From the NCBI GenBank assembly GCA_947259365.1, contig CAMYMC010000043.1:24539-88538 (forward strand): a DNA stretch of 64,000 nucleotides, written 5' to 3'. Under the pieces are notes generated by a model. It was given only the letters and a program-made list of their open reading frames with translations, did no database searches and was not told the origin of the DNA. A program made the position numbers and the translations under genes. Source of the stretch: an uncultured Acidimicrobiaceae bacterium. Lineage in GTDB: Bacteria; Actinomycetota; Acidimicrobiia; Spongiisociales; UBA5794. Below are positions 33,735 through 43,810 of the stretch, one piece after another (position 1 is the first letter of the stretch; each line of letters opens with the position of its first letter).

Positions 33735-35453
33735 ATGAGAACCCGATTCGGACGAATGTACGCATTGGCGATCGTCATGGTCGCGCTGACCCTCGTCGCC
33801 GCGGCCTGCGACTCCGGAGACGACGACGCCACCGAGACCACAGCGGCCCCCGGGACGACGGCGGCACCGGCAACGACGGCGGCCCCGGGCGTCAACAACC
33901 CCGGGCTCTACGTCCACGCCGCCGACGACGAGCCGCTGAGCATCGACCCTGCCGGCGTCGCCGCCGGCGAGGCCGGTGAGACGGTGATCCTCCAGGTCTA
34001 CGACCGCCTCGTCGAGATCGGCCCCGGTGGGCCCGATCTCGTGCCCGGCCTCTCCTCCGAGGTGCCGACGCCGGACAACGGCCTCATCTCTGCCGACGGG
34101 CTCACGTACACATTCCCGATTCGCGAGGGTGTCGTCTTCCACGACGGCAGCACACTGACCGCCGACGTGGTCAAGTTCTCGTGGGATCGGGTGCTGACGA
34201 TGGATCTGCCTGAGGGCAATTCCAGCGTGATCGCCGACCTCGTCGCGAGCACGAGCGTCGACGGCAACAACTTCGTCGTGACGCTCAACGAGCGCAACGC
34301 TGCCTTCCTCAACTCGGTCGTCACCGCGGCGGTGGCCTCGATCGTCAGCCAGGAAGGCATCGAAGCGAACGGCGGCATCGTCGCCGGTCAGCCAAACGAG
34401 TTCTTCACGGGCAACGCCATCGGCAGCGGCCCCTACCGCCTGACGGCATGGAACCGCGGCGAGACCGTTGAGCTCGAGGTCTTCGATGACTACTGGGGAG
34501 ACAACGCCAAGCTCGACGTGCGCATCCAGCAGGTCCCGGACTCGGACGTGCGCGTGCTCGGCCTCCGCGCCGGTGACTTCGACTCGATCGAGACCGATCC
34601 GACGTTCATCAGCGACCTCGAGGGCGCCGATGGCGTGGAGATCTTCACCGGCGGCTGGCTCCTCGAGCCGGTCCACGTCGGGCTGAACCTGGACATTCAG
34701 GAAGACCTCCTGCCACCGGACGACACCGTCCCGGCGGACTTCTTCCACGATCCGAGGGTGCGTCAGGCGTTCAACTACGCCTTCGACTACGACGCATTCG
34801 TCCAGGGCGGCCTCGACGGCCTCGGAGGGCCGGTGCCGCACTACCTGCCCCAGCCCATGCTCGGATACGACGACTCGCTGCCACGGTTCGAGAAGGACCA
34901 TGCCAAGGCAGAGGAGCTGTTCCGGGCAACCGGCTGGTGGGACGACGGCTTCACCATGACGGTGCTCGCCGAGGAGGGCGGCATCTTCACGACCGCCGCG
35001 CTGGTGATGCGGGACTCGATGGCCGAGCTCAACCCGAACTTCAACATCATCGTGCGGGACGTGGTCGAAGCACAGTTCGATGACGCCCACGCCACGGTGC
35101 CGTTCGAGTTCGCCGCGTGGGTGAAGAACGCCGACCCGTTCGCCGACCCGGCTGCGCTGTTCGCGGCGTATGTCCATCCGGACGGCGAGTGGGGTGACGT
35201 GCACAAGTTCCGCAACGGCTACCAGGATGCCGACCGTATCGCCAGCCTGGTGGACGAGGCGGCGTCCTCCACGGATGTCGACCAGCGGGTCGCCAACTAC
35301 CAGGAGCTCGCCCGGATCCTCTTCGAGGACCCGATGTGGGTGATCCCCGGGAACGAGCGTGCGCTGATGGCGCATCGCACCTGGGTGGAGAACTTCCAGA
35401 TGAACCCGCTGTGGCCCCGGCCCAGCCTGAAGTTCTCCTTGTTCGACAAGTAG
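33735..35453 (+). CDS. ABC transporter substrate-binding lipoprotein (family 5)
   Basis: A 572-residue solute-binding protein of the peptide/nickel/opine class. The signal peptide ends VAAACDSG with the lipidated Cys at residue 25. A short Thr/Ala/Pro linker is followed by the family 5 fold: LVPGLSSEVPTPDNGLISAD, TYTFPIREGVVFHDGSTLTA, GSGPYRLTAWNRGE, and RVRQAFNYAFDYDAF. The C-terminal part has ADRIASLVDEAASS and RALMAH. It captures the ligand at the outer face and delivers it to the permeases that follow. The class cannot be resolved to peptide, opine or other ligand from sequence. GGGAGG lies upstream of the ATG. A strong stem-loop follows the stop. Confidence 0.92.
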   Translation: MRTRFGRMYALAIVMVALTLVAAACDSGDDDATETTAAPGTTAAPATTAAPGVNNPGLYVHAADDEPLSIDPAGVAAGEAGETVILQVYDRLVEIGPGGPDLVPGLSSEVPTPDNGLISADGLTYTFPIREGVVFHDGSTLTADVVKFSWDRVLTMDLPEGNSSVIADLVASTSVDGNNFVVTLNERNAAFLNSVVTAAVASIVSQEGIEANGGIVAGQPNEFFTGNAIGSGPYRLTAWNRGETVELEVFDDYWGDNAKLDVRIQQVPDSDVRVLGLRAGDFDSIETDPTFISDLEGADGVEIFTGGWLLEPVHVGLNLDIQEDLLPPDDTVPADFFHDPRVRQAFNYAFDYDAFVQGGLDGLGGPVPHYLPQPMLGYDDSLPRFEKDHAKAEELFRATGWWDDGFTMTVLAEEGGIFTTAALVMRDSMAELNPNFNIIVRDVVEAQFDDAHATVPFEFAAWVKNADPFADPAALFAAYVHPDGEWGDVHKFRNGYQDADRIASLVDEAASSTDVDQRVANYQELARILFEDPMWVIPGNERALMAHRTWVENFQMNPLWPRPSLKFSLFDK

Positions 35454-35467
35454 GCAACGACGCGTAG

Positions 35468-35498
35468 AGTGCGCCCGACCGGCAAGGTCGGGCGCACT
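35468..35498 (+). terminator. Intercistronic stem-loop between the binding protein and permease genes
   Basis: AGTGCGCCCGAC (35468-35479) pairs perfectly with GTCGGGCGCACT (35487-35498) around a 7-base loop, 15 bases after the stop codon. Hairpins at this place in ABC operons usually act as partial terminators or 3' stabilisers that give more binding protein than membrane components. Confidence 0.6.
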
Positions 35499-35543
35499 CG
35501 GCTTTCCCGACGGAATCGGACGCACGAAGCGGCCAACTGACCC

Positions 35544-36557
35544 ATGCAGATTCGCGAGTACGTGATCAGGCGTTTGCTGATACTCCCGCTCATCCTGATC
35601 GGGACCTCTCTCATCGTCTTCACGCTCGGTCGGGTCGGCGGTAACCCGATCGCGATCTACCTCGAGCACGAGATGACACCCGAAGAGGTGGCTCAGCTGG
35701 AGGATCGGTACGGCCTGAACGACTCGCTGCCGGAGCAGTACGTCGCGTGGCTCGGAGGCGTTTTGCGGGGAGACCTCGGCTTCTCCGGCGTCTCCGCGGC
35801 CCCGGTGATGGATGTGCTCCCCCGCCGCCTGGCGGCCACTCTCGAGTTATCGATCGCGGCGGCCATCGTCGCCATCTCGATGGGCATCGGCCTCGGCACC
35901 TTCGCCGGAGCGAGACGCGACAGGCTGCCCGACCACCTCACGAGAGTGTTCGCGATCAGCGGTGCGGCCACTCCGATCTTCTGGTTCGCCATCGTGATGC
36001 TGATCATCTTCTGGGTGTACCTCGGCTGGTTCCCCGTCGGCAGATCCGACGCGACGATCTTCGCGTCGATCCCCCATCCGACCGGCGTGTACACGATCGA
36101 CGCAGTGCTCGCGGGGAGTTGGACGGCGTTCCGCGACGCCATTTGGCATCTGGTCCTTCCCGCGGTCACGCTGGGGTACGGCGCGACCGCCATCATCACC
36201 AGGATGATGCGCTCCTCACTGGCCGAGGAGCTGAACGAGGACTACGTCGATGCGGCACGGGCGAAAGGGCTGCCGGAGCGCCTCGTGTTGCGCCGCCACG
36301 CCCGGCGCAACGCGCTCATCCCGACCGTCACCGTCATCGGTCTCGGCTTCGGATTCCTGCTGCAGGGATCGGTGGTCGTCGAGATCATCTTCATCTGGCC
36401 GGGGCTGGGGCGCTGGATGGCGGACGCCGTGCTGCGGGGCGACCAGGCCACGATCATGGCCTACGTGCTGTTCACGAGCATCCTGTTCCTCATCGTGAAC
36501 CTCATCGTGGACATCCTCTACGCCTATCTCGACCGTCGCGTCGTGTTGGGGGGCTAG
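35544..36557 (+). CDS. ABC transporter permease, DppB/OppB type
   Basis: A 337-residue permease with about six helices. It starts MQIREYVIRRLLILPLILIG, the usual first-permease N-terminus. It carries the binding-protein-dependent transport signature in EDYVDAARAKGLPERLVLRRH (the EAA loop that contacts the ATPase) and the FGFLLQGSVVVEIIFIWPGL segment. It pairs with the DppC-type permease two bases downstream to form the channel. Confidence 0.92.
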   Translation: MQIREYVIRRLLILPLILIGTSLIVFTLGRVGGNPIAIYLEHEMTPEEVAQLEDRYGLNDSLPEQYVAWLGGVLRGDLGFSGVSAAPVMDVLPRRLAATLELSIAAAIVAISMGIGLGTFAGARRDRLPDHLTRVFAISGAATPIFWFAIVMLIIFWVYLGWFPVGRSDATIFASIPHPTGVYTIDAVLAGSWTAFRDAIWHLVLPAVTLGYGATAIITRMMRSSLAEELNEDYVDAARAKGLPERLVLRRHARRNALIPTVTVIGLGFGFLLQGSVVVEIIFIWPGLGRWMADAVLRGDQATIMAYVLFTSILFLIVNLIVDILYAYLDRRVVLGG

Positions 36558-36559
36558 TC

Positions 36560-37486
36560 GTGGTCGACACCGCTGCGCCTCGCGAGCCGCTCACCCGAAC
36601 CGAGTCGGGGCCGCTGGCCGTCCGCCTGAGGCGGGCCGGTGAGCTCACCCGCGAGGTCTTGCGCAACCCGACGACGCTGATGGGCCTCATCGTCATCGTG
36701 ACGCTGATCAGCTTGGCGTTCCTGGCACCCCTGCTCACCGAGCCCAACCGGCCTGATGCATACCAGATGCCGCGCGACTGGGGCGCCACCAATGCGCCGC
36801 CGGGCACCCCCGGCCATCTTCTCGGGACGACATCGACCGGTGGTGACGTGCTCTACGGGGTGCTGTGGGGAGCGCGGACCTCGCTGCGCATGTCACTGAT
36901 CGTCGTCGGGGTCACGATGACCGTCGGAACCATCATGGGGAGCATCGCCGGGTTCATCGGCGGCAAGGTCGACGAGTTCATCATGCGGATCGTCGACGTG
37001 CTCCTGGCGATCCCGGAGTTGATCTTCGCGCTCGCCATCGCCGCCGTGCTCGGACCGTCGTTCGCCAACATCATCTTCGCCCTCTCCGTGGTCTTCTGGG
37101 TCAAGTACGCCCGGATCATCCGGGGACAGATCATCCACGTGAAGCACAACGAGTACGTCGACTCGGCACGCGTGATCGGCGACTCGAAGCTCAACATCTA
37201 CCGCAAGGACGTCCTCCCCAACTCGGTCACGCCCGTGGTCGTCCAGGCGACGCTCGACATGGGCAACATCGTCCTCGTCGGAGCGACGCTCAGCTTCATC
37301 GGACTCGCCGAGGCCGGACTCGCCGAGTGGGGCGTGCTCGTGAGCGAAGGGCAAGCCGGCATCTCGTCGGGGCGGTGGTGGGCCTCGACCTTCCCCGGCG
37401 CCATGGTGTTCCTGTGGGCGCTGGCCTTCAATCTCCTCGGAGACGGGCTGCGTGACGTCCTCGACCCGCGCACGGGTGGTCGATGA
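36560..37486 (+). CDS. ABC transporter permease, DppC/OppC type
   Basis: A 308-residue second permease. The N-terminal cytoplasmic stretch and first helix (PTTLMGLIVIVTLISLAFLA) precede the HLLGTTSTGGDVLYGVLWGARTSL block typical of DppC, then the EAA loop NEYVDSARVIGDSKLNIYRKDVLPN and the end [16 protein letters not shown]. The GTG start at 36560 comes two bases after the first permease's stop. The end overlaps the ATPase start (ATGA), so the genes are translationally coupled. Confidence 0.92.
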   Translation: MVDTAAPREPLTRTESGPLAVRLRRAGELTREVLRNPTTLMGLIVIVTLISLAFLAPLLTEPNRPDAYQMPRDWGATNAPPGTPGHLLGTTSTGGDVLYGVLWGARTSLRMSLIVVGVTMTVGTIMGSIAGFIGGKVDEFIMRIVDVLLAIPELIFALAIAAVLGPSFANIIFALSVVFWVKYARIIRGQIIHVKHNEYVDSARVIGDSKLNIYRKDVLPNSVTPVVVQATLDMGNIVLVGATLSFIGLAEAGLAEWGVLVSEGQAGISSGRWWASTFPGAMVFLWALAFNLLGDGLRDVLDPRTGGR

Positions 37487-38700
37487 CCGCGGCGGCGCCG
37501 GCGACGGCGGGAGAGAAGACCGCGGCCCTCGTCGCCTCAGTCGAGGACCTGCGGGTCCATTTCGAGTTGAAAGCCGGCGTTCTCCACGCCGTCGACGGCG
37601 TGTCCTTCGACATCGCCGACGGCGAGACCCTCGGCCTCGTCGGCGAGACCGGCTGCGGCAAGAGCGTGACGGCCCGCTCCTTCCTCCGGCTCATCCCCAC
37701 CCCGCCCGGCAGGTACGCAGGCGGTCGCATCCGGTTCTGGCCCAAGGAGGCGCGCCAAAGCGGGGGCGAGCCGGTCGATCTCCTCCAAGTGCCCACCTCC
37801 GACATGCTGGATATCAGGGGCAACCGGATCGCGATGATCTTCCAGGACCCGGGCAAGGCCCTCAACCCTGCGCTCCCCATCCGCGAGCAGGTGGCGGAGG
37901 TCTTCTACCAGCATCGCACCGAGGACCTCCTCGAGGCATGGAACGGACGGGCACCTCGTCCGATCCGCCGGGCCGCCTCCCAGCGGGCCGGCAAGCTCGA
38001 GCGGCTGGCGTTCAAGTTCCCTCCGTTGCGCTCCCAGAGCAAGCGGCTGAAGAGGAGGGTCGACGAGCTCGTCGGTGACGCGCTGGCCGAGACCCAGATC
38101 CACAATCCCCGCAAGATCATGGCCAGCTACCCCCACGAACTCTCCGGTGGGATGAAACAGCGCGTGATGATCGCCCAGGCGCTCGCCTGCAACCCGGATC
38201 TCCTCATCGCCGACGAACCCACGACGGCCCTCGACGTGACCATCCAGGCCCGCATCCTCGAGCTGATCCGGGAGCTCCAGCACGCCCACCAGACGTCGGT
38301 GCTCTACATCAGCCACGACCTCTCGCTCGTGCGCCGGATCTGCGACCGGATCGCAGTGATGTACGCCGGACGCATCGCCGAGATCGGGACCACACAGCAG
38401 GTCTTCCACGACCCTCGGCACCCCTACACCCAGGGACTCCTCGCAGCCGTGCCTTCGTTCGCCCACAGGCGGGGCGAGCTGGCGGCCATCGAGGGCACCG
38501 TTCCCGAGCTGATCGACCCCGATCCGAGCTGCCGATTCCACACCCGGTGCGCGTTCGCCACGGACATCTGCGGCCGGGTCGACCCGGTCCTCGACGGTCG
38601 CGTCGCCGGACGGCCCGTCGCCTGCCACGGGTACGCCTCCCCGGAGGAGCTGGGAGTCGCCGCGGCCGAGCTCCCCCACCTCGATCGGAGCCCGGCGTGA
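37483..38700 (+). CDS. ABC transporter ATP-binding protein, DppD/OppD type
   Basis: A 405-residue ATPase. Walker A is [14 protein letters not shown], the Q-loop region [17 protein letters not shown], the signature [16 protein letters not shown] and Walker [15 protein letters not shown]. The C-terminal oligopeptide-transporter tail has [14 protein letters not shown], whose cysteines may bind an iron-sulfur cluster as in related proteins. A linker of about 60 basic residues between the Q-loop and signature is longer than usual. It overlaps both neighbours by four bases. Confidence 0.92.
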   Translation: MTAAAPATAGEKTAALVASVEDLRVHFELKAGVLHAVDGVSFDIADGETLGLVGETGCGKSVTARSFLRLIPTPPGRYAGGRIRFWPKEARQSGGEPVDLLQVPTSDMLDIRGNRIAMIFQDPGKALNPALPIREQVAEVFYQHRTEDLLEAWNGRAPRPIRRAASQRAGKLERLAFKFPPLRSQSKRLKRRVDELVGDALAETQIHNPRKIMASYPHELSGGMKQRVMIAQALACNPDLLIADEPTTALDVTIQARILELIRELQHAHQTSVLYISHDLSLVRRICDRIAVMYAGRIAEIGTTQQVFHDPRHPYTQGLLAAVPSFAHRRGELAAIEGTVPELIDPDPSCRFHTRCAFATDICGRVDPVLDGRVAGRPVACHGYASPEELGVAAAELPHLDRSPA

Positions 38701-40064
38701 CGACCCTGCGCGACGACACCGTGGCGACACCGGCGAAGGTCGGCAACGAGCCGGTCATCACACTGCGCGGCGTCGAGAAGTACTTCCCGGTCCGGGAAGG
38801 CGTCTTCCAGCAGGTGGTGGGTCACGTCCGCGCCGTCGACAACGTCAGCTTCGAGATCCCGAGAGGGCAGACGGTCGGCCTCGTCGGAGAGAGCGGATGC
38901 GGCAAGACGACGCTGGGTCGGTGCATCGCCGGGCTCACCGACGCCACCGGTGGCGGCATCTACTTCCGGCTCTCCGTTGCCGACCGTCAGTTCCTGGACC
39001 AGGTCGACGCGATCCCCCAAGAGCAGCGCACCCAGGAGCAGCGAGACCGGGTGGAGCGCCTCGAGCGGGCGCACCGCATCGACCGGCTCAAGGGCGACGC
39101 CTGGCGCACCTACCGCCGCAACTGCCAGTTCGTCTTCCAGGACGCATTCAGCTCGCTGAACCCTCGCCAGCTGGTGAAAGACATCGTCGGCAGGCCGCTG
39201 AAGGTCTACAAGGAGGCTTCGGGGCCAGGGCTCACCGAGCGCGTCGTCGGCCTCCTCGAGAGCGTCGGGCTGGGCCGCCAGCACCTCTACCGCTATCCCC
39301 ACGAGTTCTCCGGCGGTCAGCGGCAGCGGATCTCGATCGCCCGCGCCCTCGCCCTCGACCCTGAGTTCATCGTCCTCGACGAGCCGACGAGTGCCCTCGA
39401 CGTGTCGGTGCAGTCCCAGATCCTCAACCTGCTCCACGAGCTGCAGCAGGAGCGCGGACTGACGTACCTGTTCATCACCCACGACCTCGGCGTCGTCAGG
39501 TTGATGAGCGACGACATCGTCGTGATGTATCTCGGGGAAGTGATGGAGCACGCAACCTCCGAGGAGCTCTTCGCCTCGCCCCGCCATCCCTATACCGACG
39601 CGCTCCTCGCTGCGAACCCCGATCTGCTCAGCGACGGCGACGAGGACACGGAGATGCGGGGACTCGAGGGGACGCTCCCCGACCCGGCCCGACCGCCCCG
39701 GGGCTGCCGGTTCCACACCCGCTGCCCCGTGGCAACCCCTCGCTGCGGCTGGGAGGTCGACGACGCCGTCGCTTGGCTCCTCGACAACGCGACGGTCCTC
39801 GACGGTCTCAGCGGGGTGGAGCGGGCCACGGATTTCGACAGCGTGCTCCGCTTCGGCGACGAGGCCGCCGCAGGCGAAGCCGCTTCGCTCCTCGAGAGCA
39901 GCGACGTCCCCGCTTCGATGCGTACCGCGATGGTGGAACTGGGCACGGACGGCGCGCAGCTGAGGATCCGGTTCGAGGAGGTCGATGCGGTCCGGCTCGA
40001 GGACGTCGGAGGCGGGCACACGACCTCGTGCATCCTGCACACCTCGCAGTCCGCGGGCAGCTGA
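38697..40064 (+). CDS. ABC transporter ATP-binding protein, DppF/OppF type
   Basis: A 455-residue ATPase that pairs with the preceding one. Walker A is GESGCGKTTLGRC, the Q-loop CQFVFQDAFSSLNPRQ, the signature EFSGGQRQRISIARAL, Walker B EFIVLDEPTSALDVS, and the C-terminal tail has CRFHTRCPVATPRCGW. Between Walker A and the Q-loop is a charged insertion of about 55 residues (VDAIPQEQRTQEQRDRVERL and following), absent from typical OppF. About 100 residues after the Cys motif have no recognised domain. The GTG start overlaps the previous stop (GTGA). It is the last gene of the operon. Confidence 0.9.
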   Translation: MTTLRDDTVATPAKVGNEPVITLRGVEKYFPVREGVFQQVVGHVRAVDNVSFEIPRGQTVGLVGESGCGKTTLGRCIAGLTDATGGGIYFRLSVADRQFLDQVDAIPQEQRTQEQRDRVERLERAHRIDRLKGDAWRTYRRNCQFVFQDAFSSLNPRQLVKDIVGRPLKVYKEASGPGLTERVVGLLESVGLGRQHLYRYPHEFSGGQRQRISIARALALDPEFIVLDEPTSALDVSVQSQILNLLHELQQERGLTYLFITHDLGVVRLMSDDIVVMYLGEVMEHATSEELFASPRHPYTDALLAANPDLLSDGDEDTEMRGLEGTLPDPARPPRGCRFHTRCPVATPRCGWEVDDAVAWLLDNATVLDGLSGVERATDFDSVLRFGDEAAAGEAASLLESSDVPASMRTAMVELGTDGAQLRIRFEEVDAVRLEDVGGGHTTSCILHTSQSAGS

Positions 40065-40074
40065 ACGGGGTCGG

Positions 40075-41838
40075 CTACGCCTCCAGGGAGAAGAGCTGCC
40101 ACGCGTCGGGAACGCCGCGGAGCTCGTGACGGCCCTGCGGCGAGAACGAGTGCCCGGAGCCAGCCACGAGGTCCTTCACCGTCGACGTGGCAAGGATCTC
40201 GTTCGGCCCAGCGAGCGCGGACACGCGCGCCGTGATGTGGACGCCGAGGCCGCGTACCTCGTCGGCGGCCACCTCCACCTCGCCGGTGTGGATCCCGGCT
40301 CGGACCTCGAGACCGTGTGCGGCAAGGCGGGCGCGGAGTGCGATCGAACAACCCAGCGCCTGACCGGGGTGATCGAACATCGCGAGGATACCGTCCCCGG
40401 TCATCTTCACCGTGCGTCCACTCCCATCCTCGACTGTGTCGCGAGCAACCTGATCGTGCATTTCGATCTTCTCCCGCCATGCCCGGTCCCCCATCTCGGA
40501 GGCGAGCTCGGTGGAGTTGACGATGTCGGTGAGCAGGAGGGTGGCGAGCCAGCGACCGTCAACCGGCCCGGGCTCGGCCGTCGGCAGCTCGGCGGGCTCG
40601 AGCGAGCTCTCCCCCGTTTGGGCCGGGAGCCCGATTGCGACCAGGATCTCGACGATCGGGTCGAGCTCCTCCGGCAAGCGGTACGGATGGACCGTTCGCC
40701 ACCACGTCGTGGAGAACCGTGGGTTGAGCTGGAGGATGCGGCGGGCCTCCAGCTCTGCCTCCCCATGTCGGTCCAGCTGCTTGAGGGCAACTGCGCGCGA
40801 CACCCGGGCGAAGAGCCACGCCGGGTTGCGGGTGAGGCATTGGTCGGCGACCTCGAGGGCCTGCTCGAACCGGCCGAGGTGGCATTCGGCGGCGGCGAGG
40901 ATCGCCCGTGCGTTGTCGAGCAGGACGCGGTCGAGGGGAGAGAGCGCCAGCGCATGGCGCTCGAGGGTCGCAGCCTCCGAGAAGCGGCCCGCATAGAGCA
41001 TGTTCATCGCCTGGATGTGACACGCGTCCGCCGAACGCGGGTCGAGCCGGAGCGCACGATCGGTCACCGCGATGGCGTCCTCGTAGTCCCCGGAGAGCAT
41101 GAGGATGTGTCCGCGCGCCCCCACGGCCATGGCGAGGTCGGGGTCGAGTTCAAGAGATCGATCCACCTGCTCGCGAGCCGCCCGGAGCGACGCGGCGCGA
41201 TCGGAGGACCATCCGAAATGCGCTTCGGTCGCATACGTCCAGGCGAGGAATGCATGGACTTGCGCCAGCGCGGGATCGTGCTCGAGAGCTGCGAAGAGGT
41301 GCCTACGAGCCTCGAGGTTGGAGTCCCGGCGAAACCTCACATACGCCTCCGTGCCCTTCATGAGCTCGGCGTACGCGTCGAGATCCGTGGTCGGGGTCCT
41401 CACCTTCCGCAGCTGGGTCCCGCCGACGAGTTGCGCCTCGATCCCGAGCGCGACCTCCCCCGAGATCTCGTCCTCCACGGCAAAGAGATCATCCAGAGGC
41501 CGAGTGAGACGGTCCGACCAGATCTCCCTGCCGGTGCGCGTGTCGCCGAGGTGGACGGAGACCCGGAGCTGGCCTCCCCTCGCCCGCACCCCGCCCTGGA
41601 GGACGTACCGAACACCGAGGGCTTCGCCCAGCTCCTCGGGTTCGGGAAGAGGGCCGCGGAACCGGAAGCCCGACGCCATCGCCGCCACCTCGATGAACGG
41701 GTTCCGGGAGAGGATGCCGATGACCGCCTCGGCGACCGAGTCGCCCACGTCGGCGATTCCATCGTCGTCACCGCTGGACGCAAACGGGAGCACCGCAATG
41801 GAAGGCTTCAGGCCCCCGTGGTCTCGCTCGTTCTCCAA
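40075..41838 (-). CDS. TolB-like/TPR protein with C-terminal class III nucleotide cyclase domain
   Basis: A 587-residue protein. Residues about 10-140 are a TolB-N-like domain (SIAVLPFASSGDDDG, VRYVLQGGVRARGGQLRVSV, TGREIWSDRL). About 150-400 are TPR helices (ALEHDPALAQVHAFLAWTYA and similar). Residues 425-587 are a class III adenylate/guanylate cyclase domain (LLLTDIVNSTELASEMGD, KMTGDGILAMFDHP, VRAGIHTGEVEV). The metal-binding Asp residues in TDIVNST and GDGI are present, so cyclase activity is possible. The domain order is the reverse of its two neighbours. The TTG start is weak; a later start is possible. Confidence 0.8.
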   Translation of the reverse strand: MENERDHGGLKPSIAVLPFASSGDDDGIADVGDSVAEAVIGILSRNPFIEVAAMASGFRFRGPLPEPEELGEALGVRYVLQGGVRARGGQLRVSVHLGDTRTGREIWSDRLTRPLDDLFAVEDEISGEVALGIEAQLVGGTQLRKVRTPTTDLDAYAELMKGTEAYVRFRRDSNLEARRHLFAALEHDPALAQVHAFLAWTYATEAHFGWSSDRAASLRAAREQVDRSLELDPDLAMAVGARGHILMLSGDYEDAIAVTDRALRLDPRSADACHIQAMNMLYAGRFSEAATLERHALALSPLDRVLLDNARAILAAAECHLGRFEQALEVADQCLTRNPAWLFARVSRAVALKQLDRHGEAELEARRILQLNPRFSTTWWRTVHPYRLPEELDPIVEILVAIGLPAQTGESSLEPAELPTAEPGPVDGRWLATLLLTDIVNSTELASEMGDRAWREKIEMHDQVARDTVEDGSGRTVKMTGDGILAMFDHPGQALGCSIALRARLAAHGLEVRAGIHTGEVEVAADEVRGLGVHITARVSALAGPNEILATSTVKDLVAGSGHSFSPQGRHELRGVPDAWQLFSLEA

Positions 41839-41904
41839 GGTGAGGCAGTGTGGCAGAGCCGAGACACCGCTGCATCCGGCGCAGATGCCCCCAGTCTCGG
41901 CGTG

Positions 41905-43664
41905 CTAGGCCTCCAGTCCCGCACTGCGGAGTCCGGCGACGATGCGCTCCCGGTCGGCCTCGTCGTTGAAGGTGTAGAGGTCGAGGAACGAGGGGGCGAA
42001 GTCGGGGCGGATCTCGAGGATCGTCTCGAGCTCGCGAGCGGCGGCCTCCACCTCCCCTAGCTCCGCCAGTGAGGCGGTCAGCACCACCCGGCCCATGAGG
42101 TACCCGTAGCGGAGGTTGATCGCAGCCCGGGCGTCGGCGATGGCTGCGTCGTGATTGCCGAGGACGAAATGACCGAGGGCCCGGCCCCCCCAGAACCACG
42201 ACGCCGACGGGTCGTTGGGGTTCAGGGCGATGGCGCTCGTGATCATGTTGATGCCCCGCTCGGGGTCGTCGCCGCCGTGGATCCTCCCGACGCCGCCCAT
42301 GACATGGGCAAGCGCCAGGCTCGGGTTCAGCTCGACGGCGCGTTCGGCGGCGCGGACGGTCGACTCCATGCGGCCCATCGCATAGCTCGCCGTCGCCATG
42401 GAGACGTGGGACAGCGCGTCGCGGTCGTCGAGTTCGATCGCCCGCTTCGCCTCCTCGTAGGCGAGACGGGCCGAGGCGGCGGGATCGTCGGCCCACAGCA
42501 ACCAGGCATCGAGGAAGTGCGTCTGGCTGAGTCCGGCGTGCGCTTCGGCGTAGCCGGCGTCGCGTCGCGCCGCGGCGGCGAAGTGACGGCGGGCCTCGGC
42601 GTTGGACACCTTCTTGTACTTGTAGAGCTCGGACCAGCCTCGTTGCGTGTGATGCCAGGCGTCGAGGCTCTCCGGCCTCGTCCTCGAGGACCGCTCTGCC
42701 TCGGCGAGCCGGATCGCCGGGTCGATGGCGACGACGATGGCGCGGGTGATCTCATCCTGCACGGCGAAGATGTCGACGAGGTCGGCGTCGAAGCGGTCCG
42801 CCCAGACGTGGTGGAGCCCTGATGCCTCGATGAGCTGGGCGGTGACCCGGACGCGGTTCCCGGCCCTGCGGACGCTGCCCTCGAGGACGAACCGCACCCC
42901 GAGCTCTTCGGCGACCTGGGAGAGGTCCGCACTCGAGCCTCGATACCGAAAGGACGCGGTGCGGGCGATCACCCGCAGCGAGCGGAACGCAGCCAGTGCC
43001 GTGATGACGTCTTCGGTGATCCCGTCGGCGAAGTATTCCTGGTCGGGGGCACGGCGATCCACGCTGCTCTCCTCGCCTGCTCTTCGTCCCCGTCGGGCGC
43101 CGACGCCTGCGGCGGGGCGGCCGGTTCCTCGCCACGGTCGTCGTTGTCGGCAACGAGCGCGAAGACGTGCTCGGGTCGGGAGAAGCCGCGCAGGTCGCGC
43201 TCGCCGAGGTCGCGCAGCGCGAGACCCTCGGAAAGACGATCCCGGACCACCTCCTGGGTCGTCAGCGAAACCAGCACCTCTCCCCCGGCCGCGATGCTCG
43301 TCACCCGTGCCGCCCGGTTCACCGAGGCACCGAAGTAGTCGCCGTCGCGCAGCTCCGCTTCGCCGGTGTGGACGCCGACACGGAGCGGGAGACGCGAGAT
43401 CGGATCCCACGACGCGTCGTCCAGCGCATCCTGGATCGCCGTCGCCGAGGTCACCGCATCGAGCGCCGAGGCAAAGACGGCGAACGCCCCATCGCCGGTG
43501 AGCTTCACGAGCATCCCCCCGCTGGAGGCGATGGCATCCCTCACGATCTCGTCGTGGGTTGCCATGGCGAGTCGCATCGCATCGTGGTGCTGCTCCCACA
43601 GACGCGAGCTCTCGACCACGTCGGTGAAGAGGAACGTCACCGTGCCCGTCGGGTAGTCGCTCAC
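41905..43664 (-). pseudogene. Frameshifted cyclase/TolB/TPR protein
   Basis: Two frames make one protein. The first (43664 to about 43050) encodes a class III cyclase domain starting TGTVTFLFTDVVESSRLWEQ with LTGDGAFAVF and LRVGVHTGEAEL. The second (about 43048 to 41905) encodes the rest of the TolB-like domain from PDQEYFADGITEDVITAL and the TPR region. At the junction WIAV is joined to PDQEYF: about nine residues of the conserved LPFxNMSGD segment are missing, equivalent to a 26-base deletion. The cyclase domain could still be made as a truncated protein of about 200 residues. A sequencing or assembly error is the alternative. Confidence 0.75.
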
Positions 43665-43810
43665 TTCCGGTGCCTCCGAGCGGGCAACATACCCGGTCCG
43701 AGCGCGCCCCGCCCCGAGGTGGCGCCATCGAGGACCCGCGAGGGGGCGCGCACGGCGCGAGCACCCCCGTGGGCGCCGGCCGTGCGGCGGTGACGCGTTA
43801 CCGTGACGGT

